64,000 bases of DNA from Neobacillus sp. PS2-9 (lineage in GTDB: Bacteria; Bacillota; Bacilli; Bacillales; Cytobacillaceae): the NCBI RefSeq assembly GCF_030915525.1, contig NZ_CP133269.1, forward strand, positions 893,001 to 957,000, read 5' to 3'. Below, in pieces: positions 26,899 through 36,958 of this stretch. The notes below the pieces were generated by a model, which had not been told where the DNA came from, made no database searches, and saw nothing but the letters and a program-made list of their open reading frames with translations. Positions within the stretch are counted from its first letter, which is position 1. Every line of letters starts with the position of its first letter. The translations under genes were made by a program, and so were the position numbers.

Positions 26899-27876
26899 TT
26901 AACTTTTGTATAATTCCCTATCCTGCACAAGTTCCTTAAGAAAATGACTAAAGTTAGTTGAGTTTATCCAGTTCCTTCCCCAAACCTCCTCATTTTTCAA
27001 CATGGTTCCTAGCAGCCAAATTCTTCGTACCGATATAAAATAAGGTAGACTCCTGATGTCTTCTTCGGGAATGTTCCGCTGACTTAAATACCCATTCAAA
27101 AATGAATCCCAACAAGCTTTCTCAACCGTACGGTAATTATTTTTTAAATTCCACCAAAAGACGGCTATATCATAGGAACGGTAGCCAAAACCACAGCAAT
27201 CAAAATCAAATACCTCCAGCTGTTGGTTATTTAAGTGCATGTTAAAGTTGTGAAAATCCCCATGACAAAATCCGTATTCTAGCTTGCTTTCTCTTATCAT
27301 TTTTTCTAGTTTTGCAGTAATCGTATTAAAAGTGTCGACTTCGTCGGGTTGTAAATGTCTATCCAATAAAGGTAAAAGGGTCGAAACAGGTTCTGCTAAC
27401 AAATGATTAATGTCCAATTCAAAACTTCTTTCGTGAGAGGAAACTAATGAATTGCTCTTATGGTGAAGTTCGGCTATTGATCTTCCGAGGATGCTACAGT
27501 TTTCCTCGTTGATTTCTGGTCTGTCTCCAGGGGAGTAAGTAAATAAACCCCCGTATCTTATTCCTTCAGGTGCCTGTATATCAACGGTCCAATTTCCTTG
27601 CGTTGTTTTAACAGGAGCCGAAACGAGGAGTCCTTGTTCTTTTAGACAATTAAGAGCATCCATTTCAAACAGGATATCTGATTTGCTCCTCCAATTGTGC
27701 CTGTAGACCCTAAAGATATACTTTTCGTTTTGAGTGGTGATGACATATGAATCATTTAATCCTCTGGTAAGGAATTCACAGGATACAATCTCTGTTTCAA
27801 AATGATACCCATCTAAAAGTTCTCTTACTGATTGAGGCGAGAGAAGGGAGTGAGAGACTTTGATTATATTATTCAT
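26899..27876 (-). CDS. Aminoglycoside phosphotransferase-fold kinase
   Basis: A 325-residue protein of the APH/choline kinase-like superfamily (homoserine kinase II/CotS-like group). It shows the N-lobe lysine region YIFRVYRHNWRS, the catalytic loop CHGDFHNFNMH with its Asp and Asn, and the Mg-binding IDFD-type motif VFDFDCCGFG. It should transfer phosphate from ATP to a small hydroxyl compound; the substrate is unknown. GGAGG five bases before ATG 27876 fixes the start. It is cut off from secA by the secA terminator. It is not known from this spot in B. subtilis. Confidence 0.85.
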   Translation of the reverse strand: MNNIIKVSHSLLSPQSVRELLDGYHFETEIVSCEFLTRGLNDSYVITTQNEKYIFRVYRHNWRSKSDILFEMDALNCLKEQGLLVSAPVKTTQGNWTVDIQAPEGIRYGGLFTYSPGDRPEINEENCSILGRSIAELHHKSNSLVSSHERSFELDINHLLAEPVSTLLPLLDRHLQPDEVDTFNTITAKLEKMIRESKLEYGFCHGDFHNFNMHLNNQQLEVFDFDCCGFGYRSYDIAVFWWNLKNNYRTVEKACWDSFLNGYLSQRNIPEEDIRSLPYFISVRRIWLLGTMLKNEEVWGRNWINSTNFSHFLKELVQDRELYKS

Positions 27877-27911
27877 GTTTACCTCCGGACATTGAACCAC
27901 ATAGTTATATT

Positions 27912-27941
27912 AAAAAAGAACCGACGATCATTCGCCGGTCC
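27912..27941 (-). terminator. Terminator of secA
   Basis: On the minus strand GGACCGGCGA and TCGTCGGTTC pair (two G.U) around AATGA-type loop, followed by six Ts. Confidence 0.85.
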
Positions 27942-27952
27942 CTACATCAAGA

Positions 27953-30463
27953 TTACTTCGCTGCTCCACAGCAGTTTTTATATTTCTTACCGCTTCCGCA
28001 GATACATGGATCGTTGCGGCCGATATCCATTTGATTGACTTTAGGCTTTTTCTTAACGGGTTCGCCGTCTTCTTTCGGATTTACCGCTTGACCTTTTGCT
28101 ACCTCTTGGCGCTCAAGGTTGTTGCGAATTTCAGCCTTCATGATATACATAGCTGCTTCATCTTCAATCGATTGAATCATTGCTTCAAACATCGCAAAGC
28201 CTTCATGCTGGTATTCACGAAGCGGGTCAATTTGACCGTATGCACGTAAGTGAATTCCTTGACGAAGCTGATCCATTGCATCAATGTGATCAATCCACTT
28301 GGAATCAACAGCTCTTAATGTAATAACTTTTTCAAATTCACGCATTTGCTCTGGAGAAAGGATTTGCTCTTTTTCATCGTAACGCTCCTTCACTTTAGCA
28401 AAAATTGCGTCGACTATTTCATCTGGGTCTTTACCTTTCAAATCATCAAGAGTAATGTCACCTTCATGAAGGAGGGTTGCATGTACATACTCAACAATGG
28501 CTTGAAGATCCCATTCTTCCTCGTCCTCATGACGGGAGGCGTGGACATCTACATTACGTTGAATAGAGTTTAGAATCATCTTCTGTACAATATCACGAAG
28601 GTCTTCAGATTCTAATACTTCATCGCGCTGACTGTAGATGATTTCGCGTTGCTGACGGAGAACATCGTCATATTGTAAAAGCTGTTTACGGGCGTCAAAG
28701 TTGTTGCCCTCGACACGTTTTTGAGCAGATTCAACTGCACGGGAAACCATTTTACTTTGGATAGGCTGGGTATCATCCATTCCGAGACGTTCCATCATGG
28801 CTTTCATATTATCAGAACCGAAGCGGCGCATCAGTTCGTCTTCCATTGATAAATAGAACTGGGTAACACCAGGATCTCCTTGACGTCCGGAACGTCCACG
28901 GAGCTGGTTATCAATGCGTCGGCTTTCATGACGCTCCGTACCGATTACGGCAAGACCGCCTAAGTCAATTACTCCTTCGCCAAGCTTAATGTCCGTACCA
29001 CGTCCGGCCATGTTAGTCGCAATGGTAACAGAACCTTTATGGCCTGCTTCGGCGATAATTTCGGCTTCACGTTCATGGTTTTTCGCGTTCAAGACATTGT
29101 GGCGGATCCCTTTTTTCAATAAGTACTTGGAAATAAGCTCAGATGTTTCGATCGCTACGGTACCAACTAAGACTGGTTGTCCCTTTTGATGACGTTCAGC
29201 GATATCCTCAACGACGGCACGGAATTTACCATCCATCGATTTGTAAATCAAATCGGCGCGGTCGTCACGGGCAATTGGTCTGTTCGTTGGGATGACGATA
29301 ACATTCATATTATAAATATTACGGAATTCTTCTTCTTCTGTTTTCGCTGTACCTGTCATACCGGCTAATTTTTCATACATACGGAAATAGTTCTGGAATG
29401 TAATTGTAGCCATGGTCATGCTTTCGTTTTGAACCTCGAGGCCTTCTTTTGCTTCAATTGCCTGATGCAAGCCTTCGCTGTAGCGGCGGCCCTTCATCAA
29501 ACGGCCTGTGAACTGGTCAACGATGACAATTTCGCCTTCCTGCACCACATAATCGATATCAAGGTGCATGCTGACATTTGCTTTTAACGCTTGGTTAATA
29601 TGATGGTTCAACGTAACTTGTGCCATATCAAAAAGGTTTTCAATTCCGAAGGCTTTTTCAGCCTTGCTGATTCCTTCTTCTGTCAGCATAACGCCTTTTG
29701 TCTTTTCATCGTACGTATAGTCAGTATCTTTTGTCAGCATACGGACAAAAGCATTGGCTTGAATATAAAGAACAGCTGACTTTTGAGCTGAGCCTGAAAT
29801 AATCAATGGTGTACGGGCTTCATCAATTAAAATGGAGTCGACCTCGTCAATGACCGCATAAAAAAGCGGACGTTGTACCTTTTGCTCTTTATAAAGGACC
29901 ATATTGTCACGTAAATAGTCAAATCCCAATTCATTGTTTGTACCATAGGTAATATCAGCGGCATAGGCTGCCTGTTTTTCTTCCTTATCCATGCTGTTTA
30001 AGTTCAAGCCAACGGTTAGGCCTAGGAATTCATATAGCTGACCCATCTCAGTCGCGTCACGGCTTGCTAGGTATTCGTTGACAGTTACTACGTGAACGCC
30101 TTTACCAGAAAGAGCATTCAAATAAACAGGCATGGTAGCCGTTAAGGTTTTACCTTCCCCTGTCTTCATCTCCGAAATGTTCCCTTCATGGAGAGAAATC
30201 CCCCCCATTAGCTGAACATGGTACGGATATAGCCCTAGAACACGACGAGCACCTTCGCGAACAATGGCAAATGCTTCTACTAATAAATCATCAAGCGTTT
30301 CGCCCTTTTGATAGCGTAATTTGAATTCTTCAGTTTTTTCACGAAGTTGATCGTCAGTCAGCTTTTCAGTTTCTGCAGCGAGTGCATCAATTTTCACGGC
30401 AAGTTTGTCTAACCGCTTCAACTCACGCTTGTTCAGATCAAACACTTTATTTAAAATCCCCAT
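27953..30463 (-). CDS. secA: Preprotein translocase ATPase SecA
   Basis: An 836-residue ATPase that drives export through SecYEG. Seen in order: Walker [15 protein letters not shown]-type [18 protein letters not shown], the preprotein crosslinking region, NMAGRGTDI and [11 protein letters not shown] (NBD2), the scaffold and wing domain, and a C-terminal zinc-binding SEC-C tail [16 protein letters not shown]. Length is normal for Bacillaceae. AAAGGAG lies 12 bases before the ATG. It is oriented opposite to both hpf and prfB, whereas all three are codirectional in B. subtilis. prfB is 13.7 kb away. Confidence 0.97.
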   Translation of the reverse strand: MGILNKVFDLNKRELKRLDKLAVKIDALAAETEKLTDDQLREKTEEFKLRYQKGETLDDLLVEAFAIVREGARRVLGLYPYHVQLMGGISLHEGNISEMKTGEGKTLTATMPVYLNALSGKGVHVVTVNEYLASRDATEMGQLYEFLGLTVGLNLNSMDKEEKQAAYAADITYGTNNELGFDYLRDNMVLYKEQKVQRPLFYAVIDEVDSILIDEARTPLIISGSAQKSAVLYIQANAFVRMLTKDTDYTYDEKTKGVMLTEEGISKAEKAFGIENLFDMAQVTLNHHINQALKANVSMHLDIDYVVQEGEIVIVDQFTGRLMKGRRYSEGLHQAIEAKEGLEVQNESMTMATITFQNYFRMYEKLAGMTGTAKTEEEEFRNIYNMNVIVIPTNRPIARDDRADLIYKSMDGKFRAVVEDIAERHQKGQPVLVGTVAIETSELISKYLLKKGIRHNVLNAKNHEREAEIIAEAGHKGSVTIATNMAGRGTDIKLGEGVIDLGGLAVIGTERHESRRIDNQLRGRSGRQGDPGVTQFYLSMEDELMRRFGSDNMKAMMERLGMDDTQPIQSKMVSRAVESAQKRVEGNNFDARKQLLQYDDVLRQQREIIYSQRDEVLESEDLRDIVQKMILNSIQRNVDVHASRHEDEEEWDLQAIVEYVHATLLHEGDITLDDLKGKDPDEIVDAIFAKVKERYDEKEQILSPEQMREFEKVITLRAVDSKWIDHIDAMDQLRQGIHLRAYGQIDPLREYQHEGFAMFEAMIQSIEDEAAMYIMKAEIRNNLERQEVAKGQAVNPKEDGEPVKKKPKVNQMDIGRNDPCICGSGKKYKNCCGAAK

Positions 30464-30762
30464 ATCAGATGAACGCTCCTTTTTATCGAGACTAGTACGT
30501 ATTTTTCAAAAATAATTCTGTCAAAAATATTCGATAATTTCCTTTTTCATCTTACCACTTCCACTATAGAGTGACAACATTGTTAGCGTGGAAGCAAATT
30601 TTGTCATTCTACTATTATATCTCTTTCACAGCAGAACTTCTATTTTGAAGGGTTCGGTTATTTGTCATATTTGACAATCTCATGGCAATAAAGCTTAAAG
30701 CTATTTCAATATGAAAAAGGAGCAAAATGTTTTTAATAAAATATGAATAAAAGTGTTTATTT

Positions 30763-30788
30763 TTGTATAATTATTTGATTTTATACAA
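30763..30788. promoter_or_regulatory. Inverted repeat TTGTATA-N12-TATACAA in the secA/cytochrome gap
   Basis: A perfect 7-bp inverted repeat in the 533-bp AT-rich gap between secA and the first cytochrome gene. It might be an operator; no factor can be named. The rest of the gap (30464-30996) has no credible gene. Confidence 0.3.
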
Positions 30789-30885
30789 GTTACTACTATT
30801 CGCATAGTGATAACTAAAGGCTTGATATAACAATGTTTACATGTTGTTTTTATGGTTAATAAATCTGTCACAGGTGTGTAGAAAT

Positions 30886-30921
30886 ATTCACAAATTGTAC
30901 ATTGGATTATACCCTTACAAT
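30886..30921 (+). promoter_or_regulatory. ResD-like site and promoter of the cytochrome island
   Basis: ATTCACAAA (30886-30894) is the exact complement of TTTGTGAAT, the ResD consensus described for B. subtilis. It abuts TTGTAC (30895) and is followed by TACAAT (30916-30921), spacing 15. An activator site overlapping a poor -35 fits regulation by the ResDE oxygen-limitation system. Overlapping TGTG/CACA half-sites (30875-30892) are present, but the spacing does not fit Fnr. Confidence 0.45.
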
Positions 30922-30996
30922 GTTAGATACTACCTTTAGAGAGGTTAATCTGGAAAATAAATAGAGAATCAATCCAAGATGGGAAGGGTGAGTAAA

Positions 30997-32379
30997 GTGG
31001 CCATTTGGGGGAGAAAGAAAAATAAAGAAGCAGATCCCGAAACGAGAGAAGATAGAAAAAAAGGCCCAATGCGAAAACTTTGGCATAAGTTCCGAAGTAT
31101 AGATTGGAAGAATCCAGTGAACAGGTGGAAACTTCTATTTGTTTCACTTGTAGGTTGCATCATTGTATTTGGTGGAGGATATGGAGTCCTTTCCTTCACA
31201 AACTCGCCATCCTTTTGTTCGAGCTGTCACGAAATGGCGCCGGAGTACTCAACATTTACAGCCAGTGCTCACAATCAAATTTCATGTGTACAGTGTCATA
31301 TTAAGCCAGGAACGATCAACATGCTGACGCACAAAATGAAGTCGATGAAAGAAGTATACTATCACGTAACAGGCGTACCAAAGCAAATCGTTCAAACAGA
31401 AGAAGAAGCTGTCTCAAATGAAAACTGTTTACAATGTCACTCTAAAAATCGCCTAGTAACAGCATCAGGGGATTTGAAGGTGAACCACAAAGGACATATC
31501 GAAGAAGATATCCCTTGTATTACTTGTCACGCAGGAGTTGTGCACGCCAAAATGGCCACTCGCGGAATTAACACCGAAGAAGTTCGCGGTCATTGGACAA
31601 AAGAAAATGCTGAAAAATTTATGGAAAAGAAATACTTGAGACCTAACATGGGAACTTGTATTGATTGCCACGACAAAGTTAACAACGGTGAAAAGCCATG
31701 GAAGGAAGTGGCTTACAACGTTCCTCCAAATCCAGAAGAGATGGAGAAGAAACTAGAAGAGAAAGAAAAAGAACCAACTAAAGAAACATCTACAGAAGCA
31801 ACAGCAGAAGACGAAAGTGCAGAAGCCATTGCAGCAGAGCATGACCAAAAAACACAGGATATTATTTTACAAGCCATTGGAAAGCAACAGAAAGACGTTA
31901 AGATCTCTATGGCATGTGAAACTTGTCACAAAAAGATTAAGGTTCCTAAGAGCCACAAGGTAGAAGGCTGGAACGGACAGCACGGTGGTACAGCAGTTAA
32001 AGAGTTAGATAAGTGCGTGAACTGTCACCAGGATTCTAAGTGGGTTAGAGAGATTCCAAAAGAAGACATTATGTCACTACTTAAGATGAAGGAGACAAAA
32101 ACAAAGTACACACCAAATATTACCATCGTTAAAGAACAATCACGAATTAACAAATTCTGTAGTGCCTGTCACGCAAACCGTCCTCCTGGACACGTTGAAA
32201 GTAATCAGTGGTTAACGGCGCACGCAGCAAGAGCAAAGACTGATACTCAAAAAGCCGAATGCTTTGTCTGTCACGATCGTGAAAAACCAAAGCCAGGTTC
32301 AACTGATGTAAAAGCACCTACTGATGTATATTGTCAATACTGTCACAGAACTGGTTTTAAATCAGATGTGAAAAAATAA
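30997..32379 (+). CDS. NapC/NirT-type decaheme cytochrome c, membrane anchored
   Basis: A 460-residue protein with a basic N-terminus, one membrane anchor (about 45-67), and ten CXXCH haem sites: CSSCH, CVQCH, CLQCH, CITCH, CIDCH, then after an acidic linker CETCH, CVNCH, CSACH, CFVCH and CQYCH. The first four or five with CSSCHEM after the anchor follow the NapC/NrfH/CymA quinol-oxidising pattern; the C-terminal five-haem domain is an addition. It should take electrons from menaquinol and pass them outward. GTG 30997 is preferred because GGGAAGGG lies about eight bases upstream; ATG 30979 has no site. It is the first gene of the island, 27 bp before the 12-haem gene. Confidence 0.92.
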   Translation: MAIWGRKKNKEADPETREDRKKGPMRKLWHKFRSIDWKNPVNRWKLLFVSLVGCIIVFGGGYGVLSFTNSPSFCSSCHEMAPEYSTFTASAHNQISCVQCHIKPGTINMLTHKMKSMKEVYYHVTGVPKQIVQTEEEAVSNENCLQCHSKNRLVTASGDLKVNHKGHIEEDIPCITCHAGVVHAKMATRGINTEEVRGHWTKENAEKFMEKKYLRPNMGTCIDCHDKVNNGEKPWKEVAYNVPPNPEEMEKKLEEKEKEPTKETSTEATAEDESAEAIAAEHDQKTQDIILQAIGKQQKDVKISMACETCHKKIKVPKSHKVEGWNGQHGGTAVKELDKCVNCHQDSKWVREIPKEDIMSLLKMKETKTKYTPNITIVKEQSRINKFCSACHANRPPGHVESNQWLTAHAARAKTDTQKAECFVCHDREKPKPGSTDVKAPTDVYCQYCHRTGFKSDVKK

Positions 32380-32406
32380 TAAATTTTAAACAGGAGGGTC
32401 GCTTTT

Positions 32407-33579
32407 ATGGAAGAGGAGCACAAAGAAGAGCTGACGGCCCCTCCCAAATTTCGCTATAAGCTAATCAAAATTGCGACATTAACAGTGTTGGTTTTAGCCC
32501 TTTTCATCATTGTCGGAGGGTTAGGGCTAAAAGCAACATCAAGCTCAGAGTTTTGCGCATCCTGTCATGAAATGAAGCCCCAGTACTATACATGGAAAGC
32601 TTCATCTCATAGTGAGGTAGAATGCGTTAACTGTCATATTGGGCCTGGGGCAGAGAATATCGTGAAAGCGAAAGGAAATGGCCTCGTAGAATTTTATAAA
32701 AAAGAAAAAGATACCTATATCGCACCCATTAAGATGCCGAATCTGATACCTGATGAGGCATGTGAGAGTTGTCACAATATGAAATATCGTGATGTTACTC
32801 CTTCAGGGGATATCATAATTCCACATACCAAACACAAGACAGAAGGCATTAAATGTGTTCAATGCCACAGTGGAACTGCTCACGGAAAAATATCTGATCG
32901 TAAAGTGACATATAAAAGTGATTATGGAAAATGGGATGAAAAACTAGGTTCATCACTTATGAATGATAAAAAGTTTACTAGTCCACAAATGGATACTTGT
33001 ATGGAATGTCATGAAGCAAGAAAGGCTACTTTGGAGTGTAAGGCGTGTCACGAAACAACGATGGTACCTAAGAATCATAAAACAGAAGAGTTTAAGTCTG
33101 GCGGGCATGGTAAGATTCAACCCTCTAATTTGAAAAAATGTGAGCAATGCCATTCCTATATGTCGACTGAGAAGTATGATTTATTTAAAGAGGATCCAGT
33201 ATATCAAAGGTTCTTAAATGGGGATACAAAAAACTCTACTAAAGTAACTGTAGCACAGTTTGCAAAGACAAATAGTTTCTGTAAAGAATGTCACGGGACT
33301 AAACCAAACAGTCATAAAATTTCTTCCTTTATGACCGAGCATGGACGTCTATCGAAGGATACTCAAAAATGCTTCACTTGTCATGATAATAGGAATGTTA
33401 GTGATTCACCAGTTACTACTGTTCAGTGTGCTTCGTGTCATCCTAGTTCACATAGGGACACATGGAGAGATAGACATCCATTCAAAGTACCAGAAAATCA
33501 AAAATATAATAAAACATGTCTAAAATGCCACGTGGAAAAAACTTGCAATAGGTGTCACAAAACTAATAGCAAGCAATAA
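32407..33579 (+). CDS. NapC/NirT-type dodecaheme cytochrome c, membrane anchored
   Basis: A 390-residue protein with a single anchor (about 20-42) and twelve CXXCH motifs (CASCH at residue 50, then CVNCH, CESCH, CVQCH, CMECH, CKACH, CEQCH, CKECH, CFTCH, CASCH, CLKCH, CNRCH). The first module again has the CASCHEMKPQ signature of the NapC/NirT family. One haem per about 33 residues is very dense and suggests a haem wire through the wall space. AGGAGGG precedes the ATG. It is cotranscribed with the upstream decaheme gene and the TPR gene 23 bp downstream. Partner and acceptor are unknown. Confidence 0.92.
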   Translation: MEEEHKEELTAPPKFRYKLIKIATLTVLVLALFIIVGGLGLKATSSSEFCASCHEMKPQYYTWKASSHSEVECVNCHIGPGAENIVKAKGNGLVEFYKKEKDTYIAPIKMPNLIPDEACESCHNMKYRDVTPSGDIIIPHTKHKTEGIKCVQCHSGTAHGKISDRKVTYKSDYGKWDEKLGSSLMNDKKFTSPQMDTCMECHEARKATLECKACHETTMVPKNHKTEEFKSGGHGKIQPSNLKKCEQCHSYMSTEKYDLFKEDPVYQRFLNGDTKNSTKVTVAQFAKTNSFCKECHGTKPNSHKISSFMTEHGRLSKDTQKCFTCHDNRNVSDSPVTTVQCASCHPSSHRDTWRDRHPFKVPENQKYNKTCLKCHVEKTCNRCHKTNSKQ

Positions 33580-33602
33580 AGAATCCGAGAGGGGATTTAT
33601 TT

Positions 33603-34304
33603 ATGGAAGCAGAAAAAGTACCTCAGGAATTAGAGGGAAGAGCAGCAGCTAAGAAGCCGGTCAAGACCTTTAAAAAGAAAACGGGTATCCTGCTATTATT
33701 ACTTACATTAGTTATTTCAATCGGTACAGGATATGCTCTCGGTCACTTTTATTTTTGGAATGATATTGATATGAAACGGGTCAATGAACAGCTTGATTAT
33801 TATAAAGAAGAAGTTAGAAAAGATCCTGCAAATTTACAAAATCGAATTGTACTTGGTTACACTTATTATCTTAAGGGTGATAATGAGGAAGCTATAAAAC
33901 AGTTTGATAATGTATTGGAGCAAGATAAAAATTATTATGATGCTCGTTATAACCTGGGTTTAGTGTATATAAGTGAGGAACGTTTTAATGAGGCTTTGAT
34001 TGAACTTGAGAAAGCAGTAAAAATAGCTCCTAAAGACTTTAAGGGTTATGTACAAATGGGTATTGCATATCGTGGATTGGGTGAATACGATAAGGCCACA
34101 AAAGCCTTAGAACAGGCTAATAAACTAGCCCCAACCAATGCTGACATTATTTATGAAATAGGCATGGTGGCAGAGGCACAAGGAAAATACGATGATGCGA
34201 TAATGATTTACAAAGATGCACTTCAATATGATCCATTGTTTAAGGATGCAGTAGATGCATTAGATAGATTGAAAGATAAAGACACAAAGGCTAAAGGTGA
34301 ATAA
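33603..34304 (+). CDS. Membrane-anchored TPR protein
   Basis: A 233-residue protein with one N-terminal anchor (about 27-49) and then four to five tetratricopeptide repeats facing outward (LQNRIVLGYTYYLKGDNEEAIKQF, YYDARYNLGLVYISEERFNEALIEL, and two more). TPR domains bind partner proteins, so an assembly or scaffolding role for the cytochromes is inferred. GAGAGGGG precedes ATG 33603, and the next gene starts two bases after the stop, showing tight coupling. No enzyme motif is present. Confidence 0.85.
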   Translation: MEAEKVPQELEGRAAAKKPVKTFKKKTGILLLLLTLVISIGTGYALGHFYFWNDIDMKRVNEQLDYYKEEVRKDPANLQNRIVLGYTYYLKGDNEEAIKQFDNVLEQDKNYYDARYNLGLVYISEERFNEALIELEKAVKIAPKDFKGYVQMGIAYRGLGEYDKATKALEQANKLAPTNADIIYEIGMVAEAQGKYDDAIMIYKDALQYDPLFKDAVDALDRLKDKDTKAKGE

Positions 34305-34306
34305 CA

Positions 34307-35278
34307 ATGAAAAGACGTAATGTGTATATCGGAATGGCGCTCATTGCTATAGCCACGGCAGCAGTATTTACCTTCCTTTTCTTTAATCAAACCAAAGCAG
34401 TTGATACGGGTTTACTAAAAGTTATTAACCCAAAAGGGGAACCGAACTACAGTAGTGCACTTACAGGAGACTTTAACAAACCAATGGCAAAGCCAATGGA
34501 TGTTACTTCTAATAATTCATTTACTTATGTATCGGATACGAATAATAAACGCGTTCTGGCATTTGATGTCGGCGGTAACCTCCTGTTCTCGTTTGGCGAG
34601 GAAGGAACAGGCAAGGGACAATTCACATTCCCCTATGGGATTGCAACTGATGATAAAGGAAGAGTATTCGTAGCAGATTTATATAATGGAAATATCTCGA
34701 TTTTCGATGAAAAAGGGAAATTTATCGACTACTTCGCCCAGAAAACCATGACAGAAAAGAAAATTTCATCACCAGCTGCATTAAGAATTATTGATAAAAA
34801 AGTTTACATTACCGATATAAAAACGAACAAAGCCTATGTATTCGATATGAATGGCAAACTGCTCCTTGACGTTGGTAAGCCTGGAAAAAATGATGGTGAG
34901 TTAAGCGCACCAAATGGGATCACCGCAGATGAGGACGGAAATATTTATGTGGTTGATACTGCTAACCAACGGGTGCAAATTTTTAATAAACAAGGTAAGT
35001 TTGTAAAAATTATTAATGGATCTAACAATGGTAAGGGTGAATCAATTTTTGTTAACCCGAGGGGAATTGGCATTGATAGCCGCGGAATAATGTATGTTGT
35101 CAGCAACCTTACACACCTTGTTTATGGATTTGATAAGGATGGTAAAAAGGTATTCGAATTTGGCGGAATGGGTGAAAACAACGGACAATTCTCCCTGCCA
35201 AATGGCTTATATATTGACAAAAACGACAATGTATATATTACGGATACACTAAACATTCGGGTTCAAGTCTTCAAATAA
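34307..35278 (+). CDS. NHL-repeat six-bladed beta-propeller protein, exported
   Basis: A 323-residue protein with an N-terminal signal anchor (about 6-26) and five to six NHL repeats: FTYVSDTNNKRVLAFD, GRVFVADLYNGNISIFD, KVYITDIKTNKAYVFD, GNIYVVDTANQRVQIFN, GIMYVVSNLTHLVYGFD and NVYITDTLNIRVQVF. Such propellers bind proteins or act as extracellular scaffolds. Its ribosome site AAAGGTGA lies in the end of the TPR gene, so the two are translated together. NHL propellers recur beside multihaem cytochromes in metal-reducing bacteria. No catalytic residues are seen. Confidence 0.88.
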   Translation: MKRRNVYIGMALIAIATAAVFTFLFFNQTKAVDTGLLKVINPKGEPNYSSALTGDFNKPMAKPMDVTSNNSFTYVSDTNNKRVLAFDVGGNLLFSFGEEGTGKGQFTFPYGIATDDKGRVFVADLYNGNISIFDEKGKFIDYFAQKTMTEKKISSPAALRIIDKKVYITDIKTNKAYVFDMNGKLLLDVGKPGKNDGELSAPNGITADEDGNIYVVDTANQRVQIFNKQGKFVKIINGSNNGKGESIFVNPRGIGIDSRGIMYVVSNLTHLVYGFDKDGKKVFEFGGMGENNGQFSLPNGLYIDKNDNVYITDTLNIRVQVFK

Positions 35279-35436
35279 CAGAATCAAGTTGGTTGTAACC
35301 TTTAAGAACTAGTTTGATAAACTTTTTCCTTCACATTTAAGGGGGTGGTATAGAAAAACGTATCGTCTAAAGGTTTTTTCAAAGTATATAAGATAAAGAG
35401 AGAGAAAAAAGAGAGATTTTTTGGGAGGTTTTAAGA

Positions 35437-36951
35437 ATGAGAAAGTTTAGTTTAAGCTTCTTGTTCGCAATCATGCTTATGGGCATGTTTGCAGCAGCTG
35501 CGTTTGCAGCAGGAACAACAATGACTCCAGGAACAAAAGGAACAACAATTACAAACGCAAACCATACAGCTGAGGGTGTTGACACTAACGACGGTTCTAC
35601 AGCTGGTACTGTTATCAAGGCTTTAACTGGCCAAAAAATGCACACTTCTTACCAAAATAACACAAACTCTTGTGCAAGTTGTCACCAAACACACACTGCA
35701 AAAGGCGACTCATTACTATTTGCGGATGATGTTTATAACACTTGTACTGCATGTCATGATGGTACTTTAGGATTTGCTAACGTATTTGCTAGCGGCGAAA
35801 CTGCTAAAATGACTGGTGCTGGTACTTTCGGTGGTACTCACGGCGCATCTCAGCACCAAGCTAACGATGCAGTAAAAATCAGTGCTGCACCAGGTGGAAA
35901 TCACACTGAAGGTTCTAAAACTAGTGGAACTGGTTGGGGCGAAAACTTCAACTGTGCTAGCTGTCACGCACCACACGGATCTTACTCTGACCGTTTGCTT
36001 TCTTACAATCCAAACGGGATTGCTTCAATGCCAGCTTCTCAAGGTGGTATGCAATTAGAGAACGTTCCTGTAGTAACTACATTACCAGCAGTTGATGCTG
36101 CTGCTCCTGCTGTAGTATTATATCGTACTACAGATGCTACTTCTGGTGTTGTAACTGTTGCACAATATAACAAAGGTACTTCTGCATATACAAAGTCTGA
36201 GGCTCCATGGTTATATGGATATGACAACCGTACTGATGGAAAAACTTACTGGTCACGTTTAATGAAAGATGCTACTACTGTTGCAGCTTACGGTTCAACA
36301 GCTGGAGTTTATTTCGATTACGAACATGCCCAAGCATATTCTACTACTGATGCAGGAAAAACAGCTCTAAATAATGCCACAACTGGTTTCCTTGCTCGTC
36401 CAGTAGTTGTTAAAATGGAAAAAGATGAAGCAACCCACACTGTTAATCAAGCTGCTTACTTTGGCGGATCTACTGTAGCTAAAATGGGCGTTTCAGAGCA
36501 AAAACTAAAGGATCTTGGCTACACCGTAAAAGCTGATGGCACTGTAACAGGAATCGGTGTTGCAATGTCCAAGTTCTGTGCGGCTTGTCACACAGATTAC
36601 TTAACTGCTTCTGGAACTAAATCAACTCACTTTGAAGCTGAAAATGCAGCATACCGTCACAGCACTAACAGTGACTCTTACACTTGCGTACGTTGTCACT
36701 ATGGTCACGGTACTGATGCTTACATCATGAAAGATTCTCTTGGAAATACAATAAAGAGCTTAGTAGATTCTGGTGCTAAAACTGAATCAGAAGCATTAAA
36801 CTACATGCAAGACAACAACGCTTCTTCTGCTCTTAAGAAATTCACTAACATGTCAGTATGTTGGGCATGTCACAACAGCTCTCATGCTGAATCAATTAAG
36901 AACACTGAGCGTCGTGACGATCACCCAATCGGAATGCCAACTGGCTATTAA
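35437..36951 (+). CDS. Secreted hexaheme c-type cytochrome (doubled CXXCH)
   Basis: A 504-residue secreted protein. The signal peptide ends near AFAAG, and no other membrane segment is seen. Six CXXCH motifs start at about residues 79, 103, 173, 381, 417 and 475. A roughly 200-residue haem-free domain lies between the third and fourth. The opening module HTSYQNNTNSCASCHQTH followed by CTACHDGT is the doubled-CXXCH pattern. Codons are strongly biased (GCT, ACT, GGT), GGGAGG precedes ATG 35437, and a dedicated 158-nt leader precedes the gene, all suggesting high expression. It is an extracellular electron carrier, possibly a filament subunit; homology to OmcS/OmcE is not established. Confidence 0.9.
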   Translation: MRKFSLSFLFAIMLMGMFAAAAFAAGTTMTPGTKGTTITNANHTAEGVDTNDGSTAGTVIKALTGQKMHTSYQNNTNSCASCHQTHTAKGDSLLFADDVYNTCTACHDGTLGFANVFASGETAKMTGAGTFGGTHGASQHQANDAVKISAAPGGNHTEGSKTSGTGWGENFNCASCHAPHGSYSDRLLSYNPNGIASMPASQGGMQLENVPVVTTLPAVDAAAPAVVLYRTTDATSGVVTVAQYNKGTSAYTKSEAPWLYGYDNRTDGKTYWSRLMKDATTVAAYGSTAGVYFDYEHAQAYSTTDAGKTALNNATTGFLARPVVVKMEKDEATHTVNQAAYFGGSTVAKMGVSEQKLKDLGYTVKADGTVTGIGVAMSKFCAACHTDYLTASGTKSTHFEAENAAYRHSTNSDSYTCVRCHYGHGTDAYIMKDSLGNTIKSLVDSGAKTESEALNYMQDNNASSALKKFTNMSVCWACHNSSHAESIKNTERRDDHPIGMPTGY

Positions 36952-36958
36952 TAAAATA

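Noticed and set aside
30875..30892. Fnr/CRP-type site TGTG ... CACA before the cytochrome island
   Set aside because: The half-site spacing is two bases too long for TGTGA-N6-TCACA; the ResD-like nonamer at the same place fits better.
30979..30996. ATG 30979 as start of the first decaheme cytochrome
   Set aside because: No ribosome site precedes it, whereas GTG 30997 has GGGAAGGG at a good distance; the six extra residues add nothing conserved.
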